A stretch of 64,000 nucleotides of DNA, from NCBI RefSeq assembly GCF_000483485.1, contig NZ_KI519609.1, forward strand, positions 2,137,460 to 2,201,459, in the 5' to 3' direction. The stretch comes from Thiomicrorhabdus chilensis DSM 12352 (GTDB lineage: Bacteria > Pseudomonadota > Gammaproteobacteria > Thiomicrospirales > Thiomicrospiraceae). A program made the translations under genes and the position numbers. The notes under the pieces are model-generated. The model made no database searches. It saw only the letters and a list, made by a program, of their open reading frames with translations, and was not told the DNA's origin. Positions 37,816 to 49,179 of this stretch are shown piece after piece (position 1 is the first letter of the stretch; each line of letters opens with the position of its first letter).

Positions 37816-39012
37816 TTAACGTCGTGCTTCTTGGGAATCATCCATATGGTTTCCGGTTCCACGTTGTTCAACCGGTAAATAGCAAGAAGTTCCGGCACCC
37901 GTATAAATCTGGGTCGGACGGAAAATCTTGTTGTTTTGCAACTGTTCGCGCCAATGCGCCATCCAACCCGCCGAACGCGCCACCGCAAAAATCGGCGTAA
38001 ACAAACCTGCATCAAAGCCCATCTCTTTATAAAGAATACCCGAATAGAAATCGACGTTCGGATAAACACCTTTATGCCCAAGCAGCTCTTCGCAGATTTT
38101 TTCGACTTCCATCGCGGTTTCAAAGGCGATGCTCAATTCGCCCGCACCGGATTTCTTCTGCAACAACTCTGAGGAAATCTTTTGCAGAATGGTAGCACGG
38201 GGATCCTTGGTCTTGTATTCGCGATGCCCCATGCCCCAAATCACTTTTTTCTGGGCAAGGCGGTTCTCGATGTAGGCACGTGCATTTTCAGGGGTTCCGA
38301 TCTCCTCCAGCATCTCGATGACTTTCTGGTTGGCTCCGCCGTGCAAAGGTCCGGACAATGAGGCAATGGCCGAGGAAATGACTGAACATGGATTCGCTAA
38401 CGTCGAACCGGTCACCATGGTGGTAAAGGTAGACGCATTAATGGTGTGCTCCGCATGCAAAATCAAACACGCATCCAACAATCGTGCCCAATCTTTGTCA
38501 GGCTCCTCTCCGGTAACCATATACAAAAAGTTTTCCGCATAGGTCAAATCGTTTCGCGGTGCAATCGGGTCATAACCGTTGCGCATGTGTTCCCAGCTGG
38601 CCACCAGCGTCGCCATGTGGGCGATGATCTTAACCGTCACATCATTGATGTAAGTCTGGTTTTCCGTACCACCCTTCATGTATTCGGTACTGGGATAAAA
38701 ACTCGCCAAACTGGCGACCACAACCTGCAGCATGTGCATAGGATGAGTGGTCTGAGGCAGGTTTTTCATGATTTCACGGATATTGTATTTAACACGGCGA
38801 TTTTTACGCAGCTCGGCATCAAACGAAGCCAGCTCTTCAGCGGTGGGCAACTCACCAAATAACAACAACAAGGTGGTTTCTTCAAAGGAAGATTTTTCCG
38901 CCAATTCCATAATATCGTAACCACGGTAGGTCAAAATCCCCTTCTGGCCATCAATAAATGAAATTTTTGACTCCGTTGCCGGAACCCCCGCTAAACCTGG
39001 AATATACTGCAT
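37816..39012 (-). CDS. gltA: Citrate synthase
   Basis: It condenses acetyl-CoA with oxaloacetate. The 398-residue protein has the active-site residues in SGPLHGGANQ, GMGHREYKTKDPR and YPNVDFYSG. LTYRGYDIMELAE is typical. It is shorter than the E. coli NADH-regulated type and closer to the compact form of Gram-positives and cyanobacteria, judged by eye. ATG 39012 (MQYIPGLAGVPATES) has GGGA upstream and is preferred over 39054. 2-methylcitrate synthase is an alternative, but no prp genes are near. Confidence 0.92.
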   Translation of the reverse strand: MQYIPGLAGVPATESKISFIDGQKGILTYRGYDIMELAEKSSFEETTLLLLFGELPTAEELASFDAELRKNRRVKYNIREIMKNLPQTTHPMHMLQVVVASLASFYPSTEYMKGGTENQTYINDVTVKIIAHMATLVASWEHMRNGYDPIAPRNDLTYAENFLYMVTGEEPDKDWARLLDACLILHAEHTINASTFTTMVTGSTLANPCSVISSAIASLSGPLHGGANQKVIEMLEEIGTPENARAYIENRLAQKKVIWGMGHREYKTKDPRATILQKISSELLQKKSGAGELSIAFETAMEVEKICEELLGHKGVYPNVDFYSGILYKEMGFDAGLFTPIFAVARSAGWMAHWREQLQNNKIFRPTQIYTGAGTSCYLPVEQRGTGNHMDDSQEARR

Positions 39013-39106
39013 ATTTTTTCCCGAAATGACTTTTAAACGACCATTATCAAGCACCTAAGTGCTTTTTACTTGCTAAGGACAGGACGTCCAGTCAGCCAAA
39101 ACTATG

Positions 39107-39448
39107 TTAAACACTAAAAGAAGAACCGCAACCACAGGTTGTCGTGGCATTCGGGTTCTCGATCACAAATCGAGCCCCTTGCAAATCTTCTAGATAATCG
39201 ATTTTCGCCCCAACCAAATACTGGAAACTCATCGGATCGACCAGCAGGGTGACGCCGTTCTTTTCGACAACGGTATCATCATCCGCCTGATCTTCATCAA
39301 AGGTAAAGCCGTAAGAAAATCCGGAACATCCACCGCCGCTGATATAAACACGCAACTTCAAGTTAGGGTTTTGTTCCTCTTCGATCAGCCCGCTGACTTT
39401 GCTTGCAGCGGCTTCGGTAAAGGTTAAAGGGGTTGGAATTTCAGACAT
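39107..39448 (-). CDS. erpA: A-type iron-sulfur carrier ErpA
   Basis: ErpA hands Fe-S clusters to target proteins, including those of isoprenoid synthesis. The 113-residue protein has Cys41 ([13 protein letters not shown]) and the C-terminal pair Cys105 and Cys107 ([12 protein letters not shown]), at ErpA spacing. Start 39448 ([14 protein letters not shown]) has GGAGAGA before it; the frame opens earlier at 39502 but that part is not conserved. It lies alone rather than in an isc cluster, as is usual for erpA. Confidence 0.95.
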   Translation of the reverse strand: MSEIPTPLTFTEAAASKVSGLIEEEQNPNLKLRVYISGGGCSGFSYGFTFDEDQADDDTVVEKNGVTLLVDPMSFQYLVGAKIDYLEDLQGARFVIENPNATTTCGCGSSFSV

Positions 39449-39670
39449 ACTCTGTTCTCTCCAATTGCAAAGGCCTCCTTCGTATGAAAATAGCCATACC
39501 AAAACAAAGGATTTGCCTTAAATCTAAAAAATTATTATAACAAAAAGCCCGATCTTTTTTATAAAGAGAACCGATATAGGGAAATGCAGGCCATCAACTG
39601 AAGTCGACATCTTACAGAAACCGGGAATGCGACTGACACAAAGCGCGTTGTGCCAGGCGTATTTGTTGAT

Positions 39671-40714
39671 TTATGGCAATAGGGCCACTTGAGTCAGACC
39701 GCTGTTTTCCGGCAACCCAAACAAGATATTCATATTCTGAACCGCTTGTCCGGCGGCCCCTTTTACAAGATTATCGATGACCGATGTCACCACCACCTTA
39801 CGACCACCCTGTGGACGATACACGGCCATGCGACACATGTTGGAGCCTTTGGCCATACGTGTTTCCGGCAAGGTACCGGCAGGCATTACATCCACAAATA
39901 TCTCATCCTCATAGGTTGTCTCAAACAACTGCTGTAAGTCCTGCTGAGTCACCTCCTCGGTCAGGGTCGCATAAATGGTCGACTCCATTCCACGCACCAT
40001 CGGTACCAGGTGAGGCACAAAAGTCAAAGCCACTGGTTCACCGGTCAACTCGGAAAGCTTGTCTTGCATTTCCGGAAGATGACGGTGTCCTCCTACTCCG
40101 TAGGCCTTGAAGCTTTCACTCATTTCCGCCCCCAGCATGGCGACATTGGCACCGCGACCGGCTCCACTGACCCCCGACTTACCGTCGGCAATGATGTCGT
40201 CCAGTTCAATCAGTCCGGCGCGCAACAAGGGCATCAAACCCAATAAGATACTAGTTGGATAACAGCCCGGGTTGGCGATGATGCTCGCCTGCTGGATCTG
40301 CTCACGGTAGAGTTCTGGCATGCCGTAAGCGACCTGCTCCATCAACTGCGGACAACCGTGATCCAGCCCGTACCACTGGCTCCAAACCTGCAGGTCTGAA
40401 ATACGGAAATCCGCCGCCAAATCGATGACCTTGACACCTGATGCGGTCAATTCCGGTGCCATGCTCATGGCCACACCGTGCGGCGTGGCAAAAAACACCA
40501 CATCACACCTACTCAACACCTCAAGTGTCGGCTCACTGAAAGCCAGATCGTAATGACCACGCAAATTAGGAAACCTATCCGCCACCTTAACACCCGACTC
40601 ACTACGGGAGGTGATCGCCACCACTTCGGCGTGTGGATGCGTCGCCAAAATCCTCAAGAGTTCGACACCGGTGTAACCGGTCCCCCCAACGATGCCAATC
40701 TGGACTTTCTTCAT
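39671..40714 (-). CDS. argC: N-acetyl-gamma-glutamyl-phosphate reductase
   Basis: ArgC reduces N-acetylglutamyl phosphate to the semialdehyde in arginine synthesis. The 347-residue protein has the NADP loop [27 protein letters not shown] and the catalytic Cys in [26 protein letters not shown] and [13 protein letters not shown] follow. ATG 40714 is preferred; a GTG three codons earlier is possible. No other arg genes adjoin it. Confidence 0.97.
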   Translation of the reverse strand: MKKVQIGIVGGTGYTGVELLRILATHPHAEVVAITSRSESGVKVADRFPNLRGHYDLAFSEPTLEVLSRCDVVFFATPHGVAMSMAPELTASGVKVIDLAADFRISDLQVWSQWYGLDHGCPQLMEQVAYGMPELYREQIQQASIIANPGCYPTSILLGLMPLLRAGLIELDDIIADGKSGVSGAGRGANVAMLGAEMSESFKAYGVGGHRHLPEMQDKLSELTGEPVALTFVPHLVPMVRGMESTIYATLTEEVTQQDLQQLFETTYEDEIFVDVMPAGTLPETRMAKGSNMCRMAVYRPQGGRKVVVTSVIDNLVKGAAGQAVQNMNILFGLPENSGLTQVALLP

Positions 40715-40785
40715 TTTATTCACTCGTTACTTAATACTGTTCACAGTCTATTTTATCGAAAATATCGGGCCCAAACAGTACTTTC

Positions 40786-41481
40786 TCATCGCGACTCGGC
40801 CTTTTCCAAAAACTGATCCCGAGTTTGTAAATCGGGTTCATTCACCCATAAAGCCACATGGTTCGGCTGCCAAACCGGACGGTTTTTCATCACAGCGGCA
40901 AAAAAATCCTCGCCTAATAACTTGTGCAACCATGCCCTGACAGCTTCATAGCAAGATTCTGCAAACCAGACCTTGTCCACATTGGCAAACTGGCGAATAA
41001 ACGGAAACACCGCCAAATCGGCCATACTCATCTGCTCGCCGATTAAATAACTCTGAACTTGCAATGCCTCGTCCAGCTTTGCCAAAAACCGCTCACCCCG
41101 CTGTCTGTAATAAACTTTGGACTGCTCCGGAAAGCGATCGGCATACTTATAACGATCCAGCCAATGTTTGAAATCGCCGTCATTTTCATCAATCCAGGCG
41201 TTTATTCGCTCCAACGTTTCAGTCTGTTGTGAAACCCAAGGGACGTCCACTTTGTCAAAGGCCCATTCCATGATCTCCCGACTCTCTTCAATCACACAAC
41301 CGTCTTCAAGAACCAGCACCGGCACGGTTGCCTTGGGCGAAGCCTGCAGCATCGGCTCAGGCTTATCCCAAAACACGATCTCACGCTGTTCCACCTGAAG
41401 ACCAGCCAGGTAAATCGCCATTCTGGCGCGCATGGCATAAGGGCAACGCCGATACGAATATAAAACCGGATGCTTATCCAT
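40786..41481 (-). CDS. Glutathione S-transferase-like protein
   Basis: The 231-residue protein has an N-terminal thioredoxin-like GST domain with SYRRCPYAMRARMA (Cys13, a CPYAMR motif like omega/zeta or glutaredoxin-2 forms) and ATVPVLVLEDGCVIEESREIMEW, which binds glutathione gamma-Glu. The helical C-domain includes EQMSMADLAVFPFIRQF. The substrate is unknown. ATG 41481 has AAGAGAG upstream; a GTG two codons before is less likely. Confidence 0.85.
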   Translation of the reverse strand: MDKHPVLYSYRRCPYAMRARMAIYLAGLQVEQREIVFWDKPEPMLQASPKATVPVLVLEDGCVIEESREIMEWAFDKVDVPWVSQQTETLERINAWIDENDGDFKHWLDRYKYADRFPEQSKVYYRQRGERFLAKLDEALQVQSYLIGEQMSMADLAVFPFIRQFANVDKVWFAESCYEAVRAWLHKLLGEDFFAAVMKNRPVWQPNHVALWVNEPDLQTRDQFLEKAESR

Positions 41482-41561
41482 TGTCACTCTCTTGTTTAAA
41501 AACGTTTTGAAAATAAGCAGGCCTGCCCATTTTCGAAAAAGCTCTCAATCACAATTACAAA

Positions 41562-41583
41562 AAAGCCCGCAAACGCGGGCTTT
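41562..41583 (-). terminator. Terminator of groES-groEL
   Basis: AAAGCCCGC and GCGGGCTTT form a 9-bp stem with a 4-base loop, and a T-run follows on the minus strand. It lies 160 bases past the groEL stop. The sequence between holds no gene that I can see. Confidence 0.82.
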
Positions 41584-41745
41584 AAAATACAAACGAAACT
41601 GTATTTTCGAGTTTATTCAGTCAGATTTGCGGTGATGGCAAGGCGGCGGGTAGAACCGAAGCGCAGTGGACTTGACTGTCCATGAGCATCGGAAGCGACC
41701 TGCCAACAAAGCCAGTGCCGTGAATATGGCTGAATCAACCAAAAA

Positions 41746-43380
<1,635 letters not shown>

Positions 43381-43464
43381 CTATTCCTTTTAATTCTGTT
43401 GTTTTCGATTCAATTACTAATTTGAATACCGTTTTAAAACTATCTGGACAGTCCTAAGCGGACT

Positions 43465-43482
43465 CTTTAGGCAAGCCTAAAG
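43465..43482 (-). other. Hairpin in the groES-groEL gap
   Basis: CTTTAGGC and GCCTAAAG form an 8-bp stem separated by only 2 bases. It lies just after the groES stop and has no T-run. It could mark mRNA processing or stability between the two cistrons. Confidence 0.45.
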
Positions 43483-43492
43483 AACTCCTTAA

Positions 43493-43783
43493 TTAGTCGA
43501 TGATTGCAATGATGTCGTCTTCACGCATCACCATCAAAGTCTCACCCTTGTCGTCTTTTACTTCCTGACCTGAGTATTGACCAAACATAACCTTGTCGCC
43601 GACCTTAACCGTCATCGGAATCACACTGCCAGCCTCTGAAGCCTTACCCGGACCTACCGCAACGACTTCGCCCATGTTCTGCTTTTCCTGCGCAGAACCT
43701 GGCAATAAAATCCCACCGGCTGATTCTTGTTGTTCTTCAACCTGACGAATCACAACACGGTCATGTAATGGTTTAATGTTCAT
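43493..43783 (-). CDS. groES: Co-chaperonin GroES
   Basis: GroES caps the GroEL barrel. The 96-residue protein has [34 protein letters not shown] with the mobile loop, then [40 protein letters not shown] precedes the ATG. It is the first gene of the operon, behind a sigma-70-type promoter that overlaps the CIRCE element. Confidence 0.99.
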   Translation of the reverse strand: MNIKPLHDRVVIRQVEEQQESAGGILLPGSAQEKQNMGEVVAVGPGKASEAGSVIPMTVKVGDKVMFGQYSGQEVKDDKGETLMVMREDDIIAIID

Positions 43784-43844
43784 AGGTTTTCTCCTAAATT
43801 AATGCTTATAAATGAATTTGTTATCTGTCAATGAGCACCAATTT

Positions 43845-43871
43845 TTAGCACTCAACACTTTAGAGTGCTAA
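43845..43871 (-). promoter_or_regulatory. CIRCE element (HrcA operator) of groESL
   Basis: TTAGCACTC-N9-GAGTGCTAA is a perfect CIRCE inverted repeat. It overlaps the start of transcription and covers the leader of groES. HrcA binding here is expected from the family; the hrcA gene is not in this window. Confidence 0.96.
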
Positions 43872-43873
43872 CC

Positions 43874-43901
43874 ATTTTAGTCATCTCATGATTCATGTCA
43901 A
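43874..43901 (-). promoter_or_regulatory. Sigma-70 promoter of groESL
   Basis: On the minus strand, TTGACA (complement of 43896-43901) and TAAAAT (complement of 43874-43879) are 16 bases apart. The CIRCE element begins right after the -10 box, a classic repressor position. Confidence 0.85.
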
Positions 43902-44106
43902 CTCTGATGGTGACCTTGACACCCAACAAGAAACGGGATGCCGCTCTCAGATATAGAGTCGGGAAGGAATAATTCAAGAGCGAACCTGAAAATTTTTAAC
44001 TAAAAACCGGCAGGCCTGGTAAAAGAGAGAACAAAAAGAGGGGGATGAAAGAGCGCCATCAACTGTCAGCAAAATGATGGCGGTTTATTCACAATATTAA
44101 ATTAAG

Positions 44107-45231
44107 TTATTCAGACAAAACCAAATTATCGCGATGGATCAGAGATTCTTCATCAACATAACCTAAAATCGCTTCAATCTGATGACTGGGCTGGCCGACG
44201 ATTTTCTGGGCTTCATGAATAGGGTAATTAATGAGGCCGCGTGCCACTTCTTGACCGGCCTGATTGAAACACACCACCATCTCTCCGCGCTGAAAACGAC
44301 CTTCAACAGACTTGACGCCAATCGGCAGCAAGCTCTTGCCGGAATTCTGCAACATCGCGACCGCGCCATCGTCCAACACCACCTTGCCTTTGGCCTGCAA
44401 ATGCCCGGCCAACCATTGCTGTCGCGCCGTCAAGGGTTCCAAATCTGGTACCAACAAGGTTCCTTGCTGCTCACCTGCGAACAGCCTCGGTAAAATATCG
44501 GCTTCACGGCCCGAAGCGATCAAAGTGGCAGTGCCCGAACGCGCGGCACGTTTGGCGGCCATGACCTTGGTGTACATACCGCCTTTCCCCAAGGCTCCGC
44601 CCGTCGGACTGGCCATCGCCTCTATGTCCTTGCGACTCACCTGCGCCTTACCAATCAATTTGGCATTCGGGTTCTCACGCGGATTATCGTCGTACAACCC
44701 CTGCTGGTCGGTCAAAATCACCAACACATCCGCTCCGATCAGATTAGCGGTCAAAGCCGCCAGAGTATCATTGTCGCCAAAACGAATCTCGTCGGTCACC
44801 ACCGTGTCGTTCTCATTGATGACTGGAATCACACCATAAGACAACAAAGTCTGCAGGGTGCTTTTGACATTCAGGTAACGCTTGCGGTTTGACAAGTCAT
44901 CGTGCGTCATCAGTATTTGCGCGGTGCGGATGTCATAATGGGCGAACTCGGATTCATACGCCTGCACCAACCCCATCTGCCCAACGGCAGCGGCGGCCTG
45001 CAACTCATGCAATGCCGACGGACGTGTTTTCCAACCCAAACGCTGCATGCCTTCGGCCACCGAACCGGAAGAGACAATCACCACTTCAACACCTTGCTCA
45101 CGCAAGCGTACCATCTGCTTGACCCATTTCTTGAGTTCGGCCAGATTCAAACCCTGACCGTCATTCGTCAATAGGGCGCTGCCGATTTTAATGACCCAGC
45201 GCTTACTCTGCTTTAACTCTAAACGTTCCAT
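44107..45231 (-). CDS. proB: Glutamate 5-kinase
   Basis: ProB makes glutamyl 5-phosphate, the first step to proline. The 374-residue protein has the amino acid kinase domain ([59 protein letters not shown]) and a C-terminal PUA domain (~residues 275-370, [13 protein letters not shown]). Proline feedback is typical. It follows obgE by 23 bases, as in other gammaproteobacteria. Confidence 0.97.
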   Translation of the reverse strand: MERLELKQSKRWVIKIGSALLTNDGQGLNLAELKKWVKQMVRLREQGVEVVIVSSGSVAEGMQRLGWKTRPSALHELQAAAAVGQMGLVQAYESEFAHYDIRTAQILMTHDDLSNRKRYLNVKSTLQTLLSYGVIPVINENDTVVTDEIRFGDNDTLAALTANLIGADVLVILTDQQGLYDDNPRENPNAKLIGKAQVSRKDIEAMASPTGGALGKGGMYTKVMAAKRAARSGTATLIASGREADILPRLFAGEQQGTLLVPDLEPLTARQQWLAGHLQAKGKVVLDDGAVAMLQNSGKSLLPIGVKSVEGRFQRGEMVVCFNQAGQEVARGLINYPIHEAQKIVGQPSHQIEAILGYVDEESLIHRDNLVLSE

Positions 45232-45254
45232 TTACCTAAACTCTACCAGGCCTG

Positions 45255-46355
<1,101 letters not shown>

Positions 46356-46442
46356 TCAAGAGCCAAAAACAAATTGGCCTTTTTGAACTAAGAATTTTAT
46401 CATCAGCGGCAAAAAAACCACCAACTAAAAATGAAATGACAA

Positions 46443-46474
46443 AAAAAACGCCCCGACAAAGCGGGGCGTTTTTT
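46443..46474 (-). terminator. Terminator after rpmA
   Basis: AAAAAACGCCCC and GGGGCGTTTTTT form a 12-bp stem around an 8-base loop. It lies right after the rpmA stop, so most rplU-rpmA transcripts should end here and obgE may be expressed by read-through. Confidence 0.9.
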
Positions 46475-46498
46475 ATCAATCGTACTGAATGAATATTA

Positions 46499-46756
46499 TT
46501 ATTCAGATACAATCGTTACATAGGTACGTACTGGCTTACCTTTAGATACGAAAGCAACGTGTCCGTCTGCTTTTGCAAATAAAGTATCGTCCTTGCCGCG
46601 ACCAACGTTCACACCAGCGTGGAACTTAGTACCGCGCTGACGAACAATGATGCTTCCCGCTGAAACCACTTCACCACCAAAACGCTTAACACCTAAGCGT
46701 TTGGCGTTGGAATCGCGACCGTTTTTAGTACTACCTGCAGCCTTCTTATGAGCCAT
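46499..46756 (-). CDS. rpmA: 50S ribosomal protein L27
   Basis: The 85-residue protein begins [28 protein letters not shown], the standard L27 start whose N-terminus reaches the peptidyl-transferase centre. [28 protein letters not shown] follows. It lies 69 bases after rplU. No N-terminal cleavage extension, as in Firmicutes, is present. Confidence 0.99.
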   Translation of the reverse strand: MAHKKAAGSTKNGRDSNAKRLGVKRFGGEVVSAGSIIVRQRGTKFHAGVNVGRGKDDTLFAKADGHVAFVSKGKPVRTYVTIVSE

Positions 46757-46825
46757 GGTATAGTCCTCTTCTTAACCCGGTTACCCCCTACTCAGAAGCA
46801 ACCCGGTTTTGGATTCAATTGAAAC

Positions 46826-47140
46826 TTAAGCTGAAATCTTACCGATTTTAACTTCAGTATAGTTTTGGCGGTGGCCTTGCTTAGTTTTAGATCGGTTCTT
46901 ACGACGACGGAACTTGATGATGGTTACTTTTTTACCACGACCGTTTGACTCAACGGTTGCAGAAACTTTTGCACCTTCAACAACAGGCGTACCGATTTTG
47001 ACATCAGCGCCTTCACCAACCATCAATACTTCGTCAAATTCAACTGCATCGCCTGCTTCTGCATTCAAAGACTCAATGCGTAGTACTTGACCTTCACGAA
47101 CTCGATATTGCTTACCACCGGTTTTAATTACCGCGTACAT
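46826..47140 (-). CDS. rplU: 50S ribosomal protein L21
   Basis: The 104-residue protein begins [25 protein letters not shown] and has the basic stretch [23 protein letters not shown] that contacts 23S rRNA. It is the first gene of the rplU-rpmA-obgE-proB group, with a strong promoter about 60 bases upstream. Confidence 0.99.
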   Translation of the reverse strand: MYAVIKTGGKQYRVREGQVLRIESLNAEAGDAVEFDEVLMVGEGADVKIGTPVVEGAKVSATVESNGRGKKVTIIKFRRRKNRSKTKQGHRQNYTEVKIGKISA

Positions 47141-47477
47141 GGAACTTCTCCCGGATTCAAAATTCTTTTCTATTAGCCGTCAACTTCGGCAAAGGCGGGA
47201 TTATATAGCTTTTTTAAAATCAGGTCAAAACTATTTACAAAAAAATGCAAATAAAATTCAACAGGCCTGTCCGTTGAGGGCAAGGTCTCGTCAACTTATC
47301 TACAAGAACGGCCTTCTGCCCTTTGCAAGAGCCCGATTATAAGCCTGGCAACGACCCTATGAGACCGCCTATCAAAGCGCCTCAAGATTCACGGTAAAAT
47401 ACTAGCACAGACACTCAAATCATACTAGAATAACGGCTTTATATTGACTGGCACCAACCTGCCTCTTGGCCAAACCT
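47141..47477. other. Divergent intergenic region between rplU and ispB (337 bases)
   Basis: It holds the rplU promoter near 47200-47228 and an octamer at 47262-47269, about 65 bases upstream of that promoter. The ispB side has an AT-rich stretch (TACTAGAAT near 47425) but no clear promoter. No further gene is seen. Confidence 0.65.
47200..47228 (-). promoter_or_regulatory. Sigma-70 promoter of rplU-rpmA
   Basis: On the minus strand, TTGACC (complement of 47223-47228) and TATAAT (complement of 47200-47205) are 17 bases apart. This is one of the best promoters in the window. Confidence 0.85.
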
Positions 47478-48443
47478 ATGAACCTATCAGAAATTCGAGA
47501 GTTAATTCAAGATGACATCCAGGCGACCGACTCGCTTATTCTTCAACGCTTGTCTTCTGATGTGGTCCTCATTAATCAAATCGGCCATTACATCATCAAT
47601 AACGGCGGTAAACGCCTGCGTCCCCTGCTCACACTTTTGAGCGCCCGAGCCTGTGGTTACCAAGGCAGCGATCACCAATTGATGGCGGCGGTCATCGAGT
47701 TCATCCACACCTCAACCCTGTTGCACGATGATGTCGTGGACGAATCTGACACCCGTCGCGGCAACAAAACCGCCAATGAAGTCTGGGGCAATGCGGCCAG
47801 CGTGCTAGTTGGCGATTTTCTCTATTCACGTTCATTTGAGATGATGGTGGAGCCCGGCATTTTACGCATCATGCAAGTCATGTCAGAAGCCACCAATGTG
47901 ATTGCAGAAGGTGAGGTACTACAACTGCTCAACTGCCATGACGCCGACACCACTGAAGCCCGTTACATGGAAGTCATCCACCGCAAAACCGCCAAGCTGT
48001 TTGAAGCCGCAACCCAAATGGGGCCGATACTCGCCGAGAAACCTGAACTGGAAGACGCTTTCATTCTCTACGGCCGGCATATCGGCGCAGCGTTTCAGCT
48101 GATTGACGACGCTCTGGACTACATGGCGGATGAAGCTGAATTGGGGAAAAATATCGGCGACGACCTGGCGGAAGGCAAACCGACCTTGCCGCTGATCTAT
48201 GTACTCGAAAACGGACAAGAAGAAGAACAGTCCGTGGTTCGCCGGGCAATCGAAAACGAAGGCATCGCCCTGCTGGATGAAGTCACCCGCATCATTCAGA
48301 AATCGGGCGCCATTGATTACACCACCGGCCTGGCCCGACAAGAAGCGCAAAAAGCCAAGCGGGCCCTAGAAGTGTTGGAGAAGACGCCAATCAAAGAAGC
48401 TTTACTGGCTTTGGCTGACCTGGCGGTGAACCGCAACCATTAA
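47478..48443 (+). CDS. ispB: Octaprenyl diphosphate synthase
   Basis: IspB extends farnesyl diphosphate to the side chain of ubiquinone. The 321-residue protein has both Asp-rich motifs (LLHDDVVDESDTRRG and LIDDALDYMAD), GGKRLRPLL and GEVLQLLN. ATG 47478 gives MNLSEIRELIQDD, like the E. coli MNLEKI start; an in-frame TTG at 47466 is less likely. The ribosome site is weak. It is divergent from rplU, as in E. coli. Chain length cannot be read with certainty. Confidence 0.95.
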   Translation: MNLSEIRELIQDDIQATDSLILQRLSSDVVLINQIGHYIINNGGKRLRPLLTLLSARACGYQGSDHQLMAAVIEFIHTSTLLHDDVVDESDTRRGNKTANEVWGNAASVLVGDFLYSRSFEMMVEPGILRIMQVMSEATNVIAEGEVLQLLNCHDADTTEARYMEVIHRKTAKLFEAATQMGPILAEKPELEDAFILYGRHIGAAFQLIDDALDYMADEAELGKNIGDDLAEGKPTLPLIYVLENGQEEEQSVVRRAIENEGIALLDEVTRIIQKSGAIDYTTGLARQEAQKAKRALEVLEKTPIKEALLALADLAVNRNH

Positions 48444-48451
48444 CCTTTGCC

Positions 48452-48471
48452 GGCGTTTTATAAAAAACGCC
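48452..48471. terminator. Hairpin between convergent ispB and hypothetical gene
   Basis: GGCGTTTT and AAAACGCC form an 8-bp stem with a 4-base loop. T-runs lie inside the stem rather than after it, so termination strength is uncertain. Confidence 0.45.
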
Positions 48472-48505
48472 AACACTTGAACAGTCTAGCGTCAGCTTCT
48501 GTCGC

Positions 48506-49099
48506 CTATACCTTGCCTTTGAGTTTCTTCATCGCTTCAGCCATCTGCTCTTCCAGCATTAAGGCTTCCTGTTCCGCCATTTGCTTTTCAAACTCTTGCT
48601 TCTGCTGCTCCAGATATTGTTTGTAGAGCTCCAGATTATGCAAATGTGTCTTACTCCAATCGATGCGGCGCATCAACCAACGAACCATAAAGCGAATCAC
48701 ATGGCATTCGTCATGCGACTGGTAAAGTATCTCGGGTTTTGGACGGAAACCATGCATCCTTTCGACGACAATGATCTGCTGCTCATTATGTGGCATGATC
48801 CGAATAAAGCCACTGTCGTTCTCATCATAACTGGTGCTGTAATAGACCCTCACCACCCGGTTCATACTGAAAACCGCCTTAGCAAGGATAGTAGATTCAG
48901 GTCTCCCGTTTTGCCCCACGGTATGTATAAAAATATTTTGCGACATGATCCGCCTGAAAAAGCTTTCTACTTCATCAAACGGAACCATCCTGCGGGCATG
49001 CTCTTCAAACTCACGTTCCTGTTTCAGGGCGTTGGAACGCCGTTCAAGCTGTTTGAAAAAATACTTCACCGACGGCGAAATGGCATTGCGTTCATTCAT
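48506..49099 (-). CDS. Hypothetical protein with C-terminal coiled coil
   Basis: I do not recognise this 197-residue protein. It has no signal peptide or membrane segment. A basic N-terminus (YFFKQLERRSNALKQEREFEEHARRMV) is followed by a central part that looks strand-rich (STILAKAVFSMNRVVRVYYST, QQIIVVERMHGF). The last ~60 residues form a charged helix rich in Gln and Glu (YLEQQKQEFEKQMAEQEAL). It lies alone between ispB and the iron transporter genes. Codon use looks like its neighbours. Confidence 0.78.
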   Translation of the reverse strand: MNERNAISPSVKYFFKQLERRSNALKQEREFEEHARRMVPFDEVESFFRRIMSQNIFIHTVGQNGRPESTILAKAVFSMNRVVRVYYSTSYDENDSGFIRIMPHNEQQIIVVERMHGFRPKPEILYQSHDECHVIRFMVRWLMRRIDWSKTHLHNLELYKQYLEQQKQEFEKQMAEQEALMLEEQMAEAMKKLKGKV

Positions 49100-49179
49100 T
49101 GTAAATACCTCTAAACAGGGTATCGACCACCGACGCCATTATTAAAGTCTAATTCGACTAAAAGTTTAGATTTTTTCCG

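Larger units (their letters stand above)
43784..44106. other. Intergenic region between groES and proB (323 bases)
   Basis: It holds the groE promoter and CIRCE element, an octamer at 44011-44018, and an inverted repeat at 44054-44082 (CGCCATCA/TGATGGCG, 13-base loop). The repeat lies just past proB and may end the rplU-proB transcript, though its T-run is poor. No gene is apparent. Confidence 0.65.

Noticed and set aside
41584-41745. Possible small RNA or gene between groEL and its terminator
   Set aside because: The sequence has no clear frame, promoter or stable fold that I can support.
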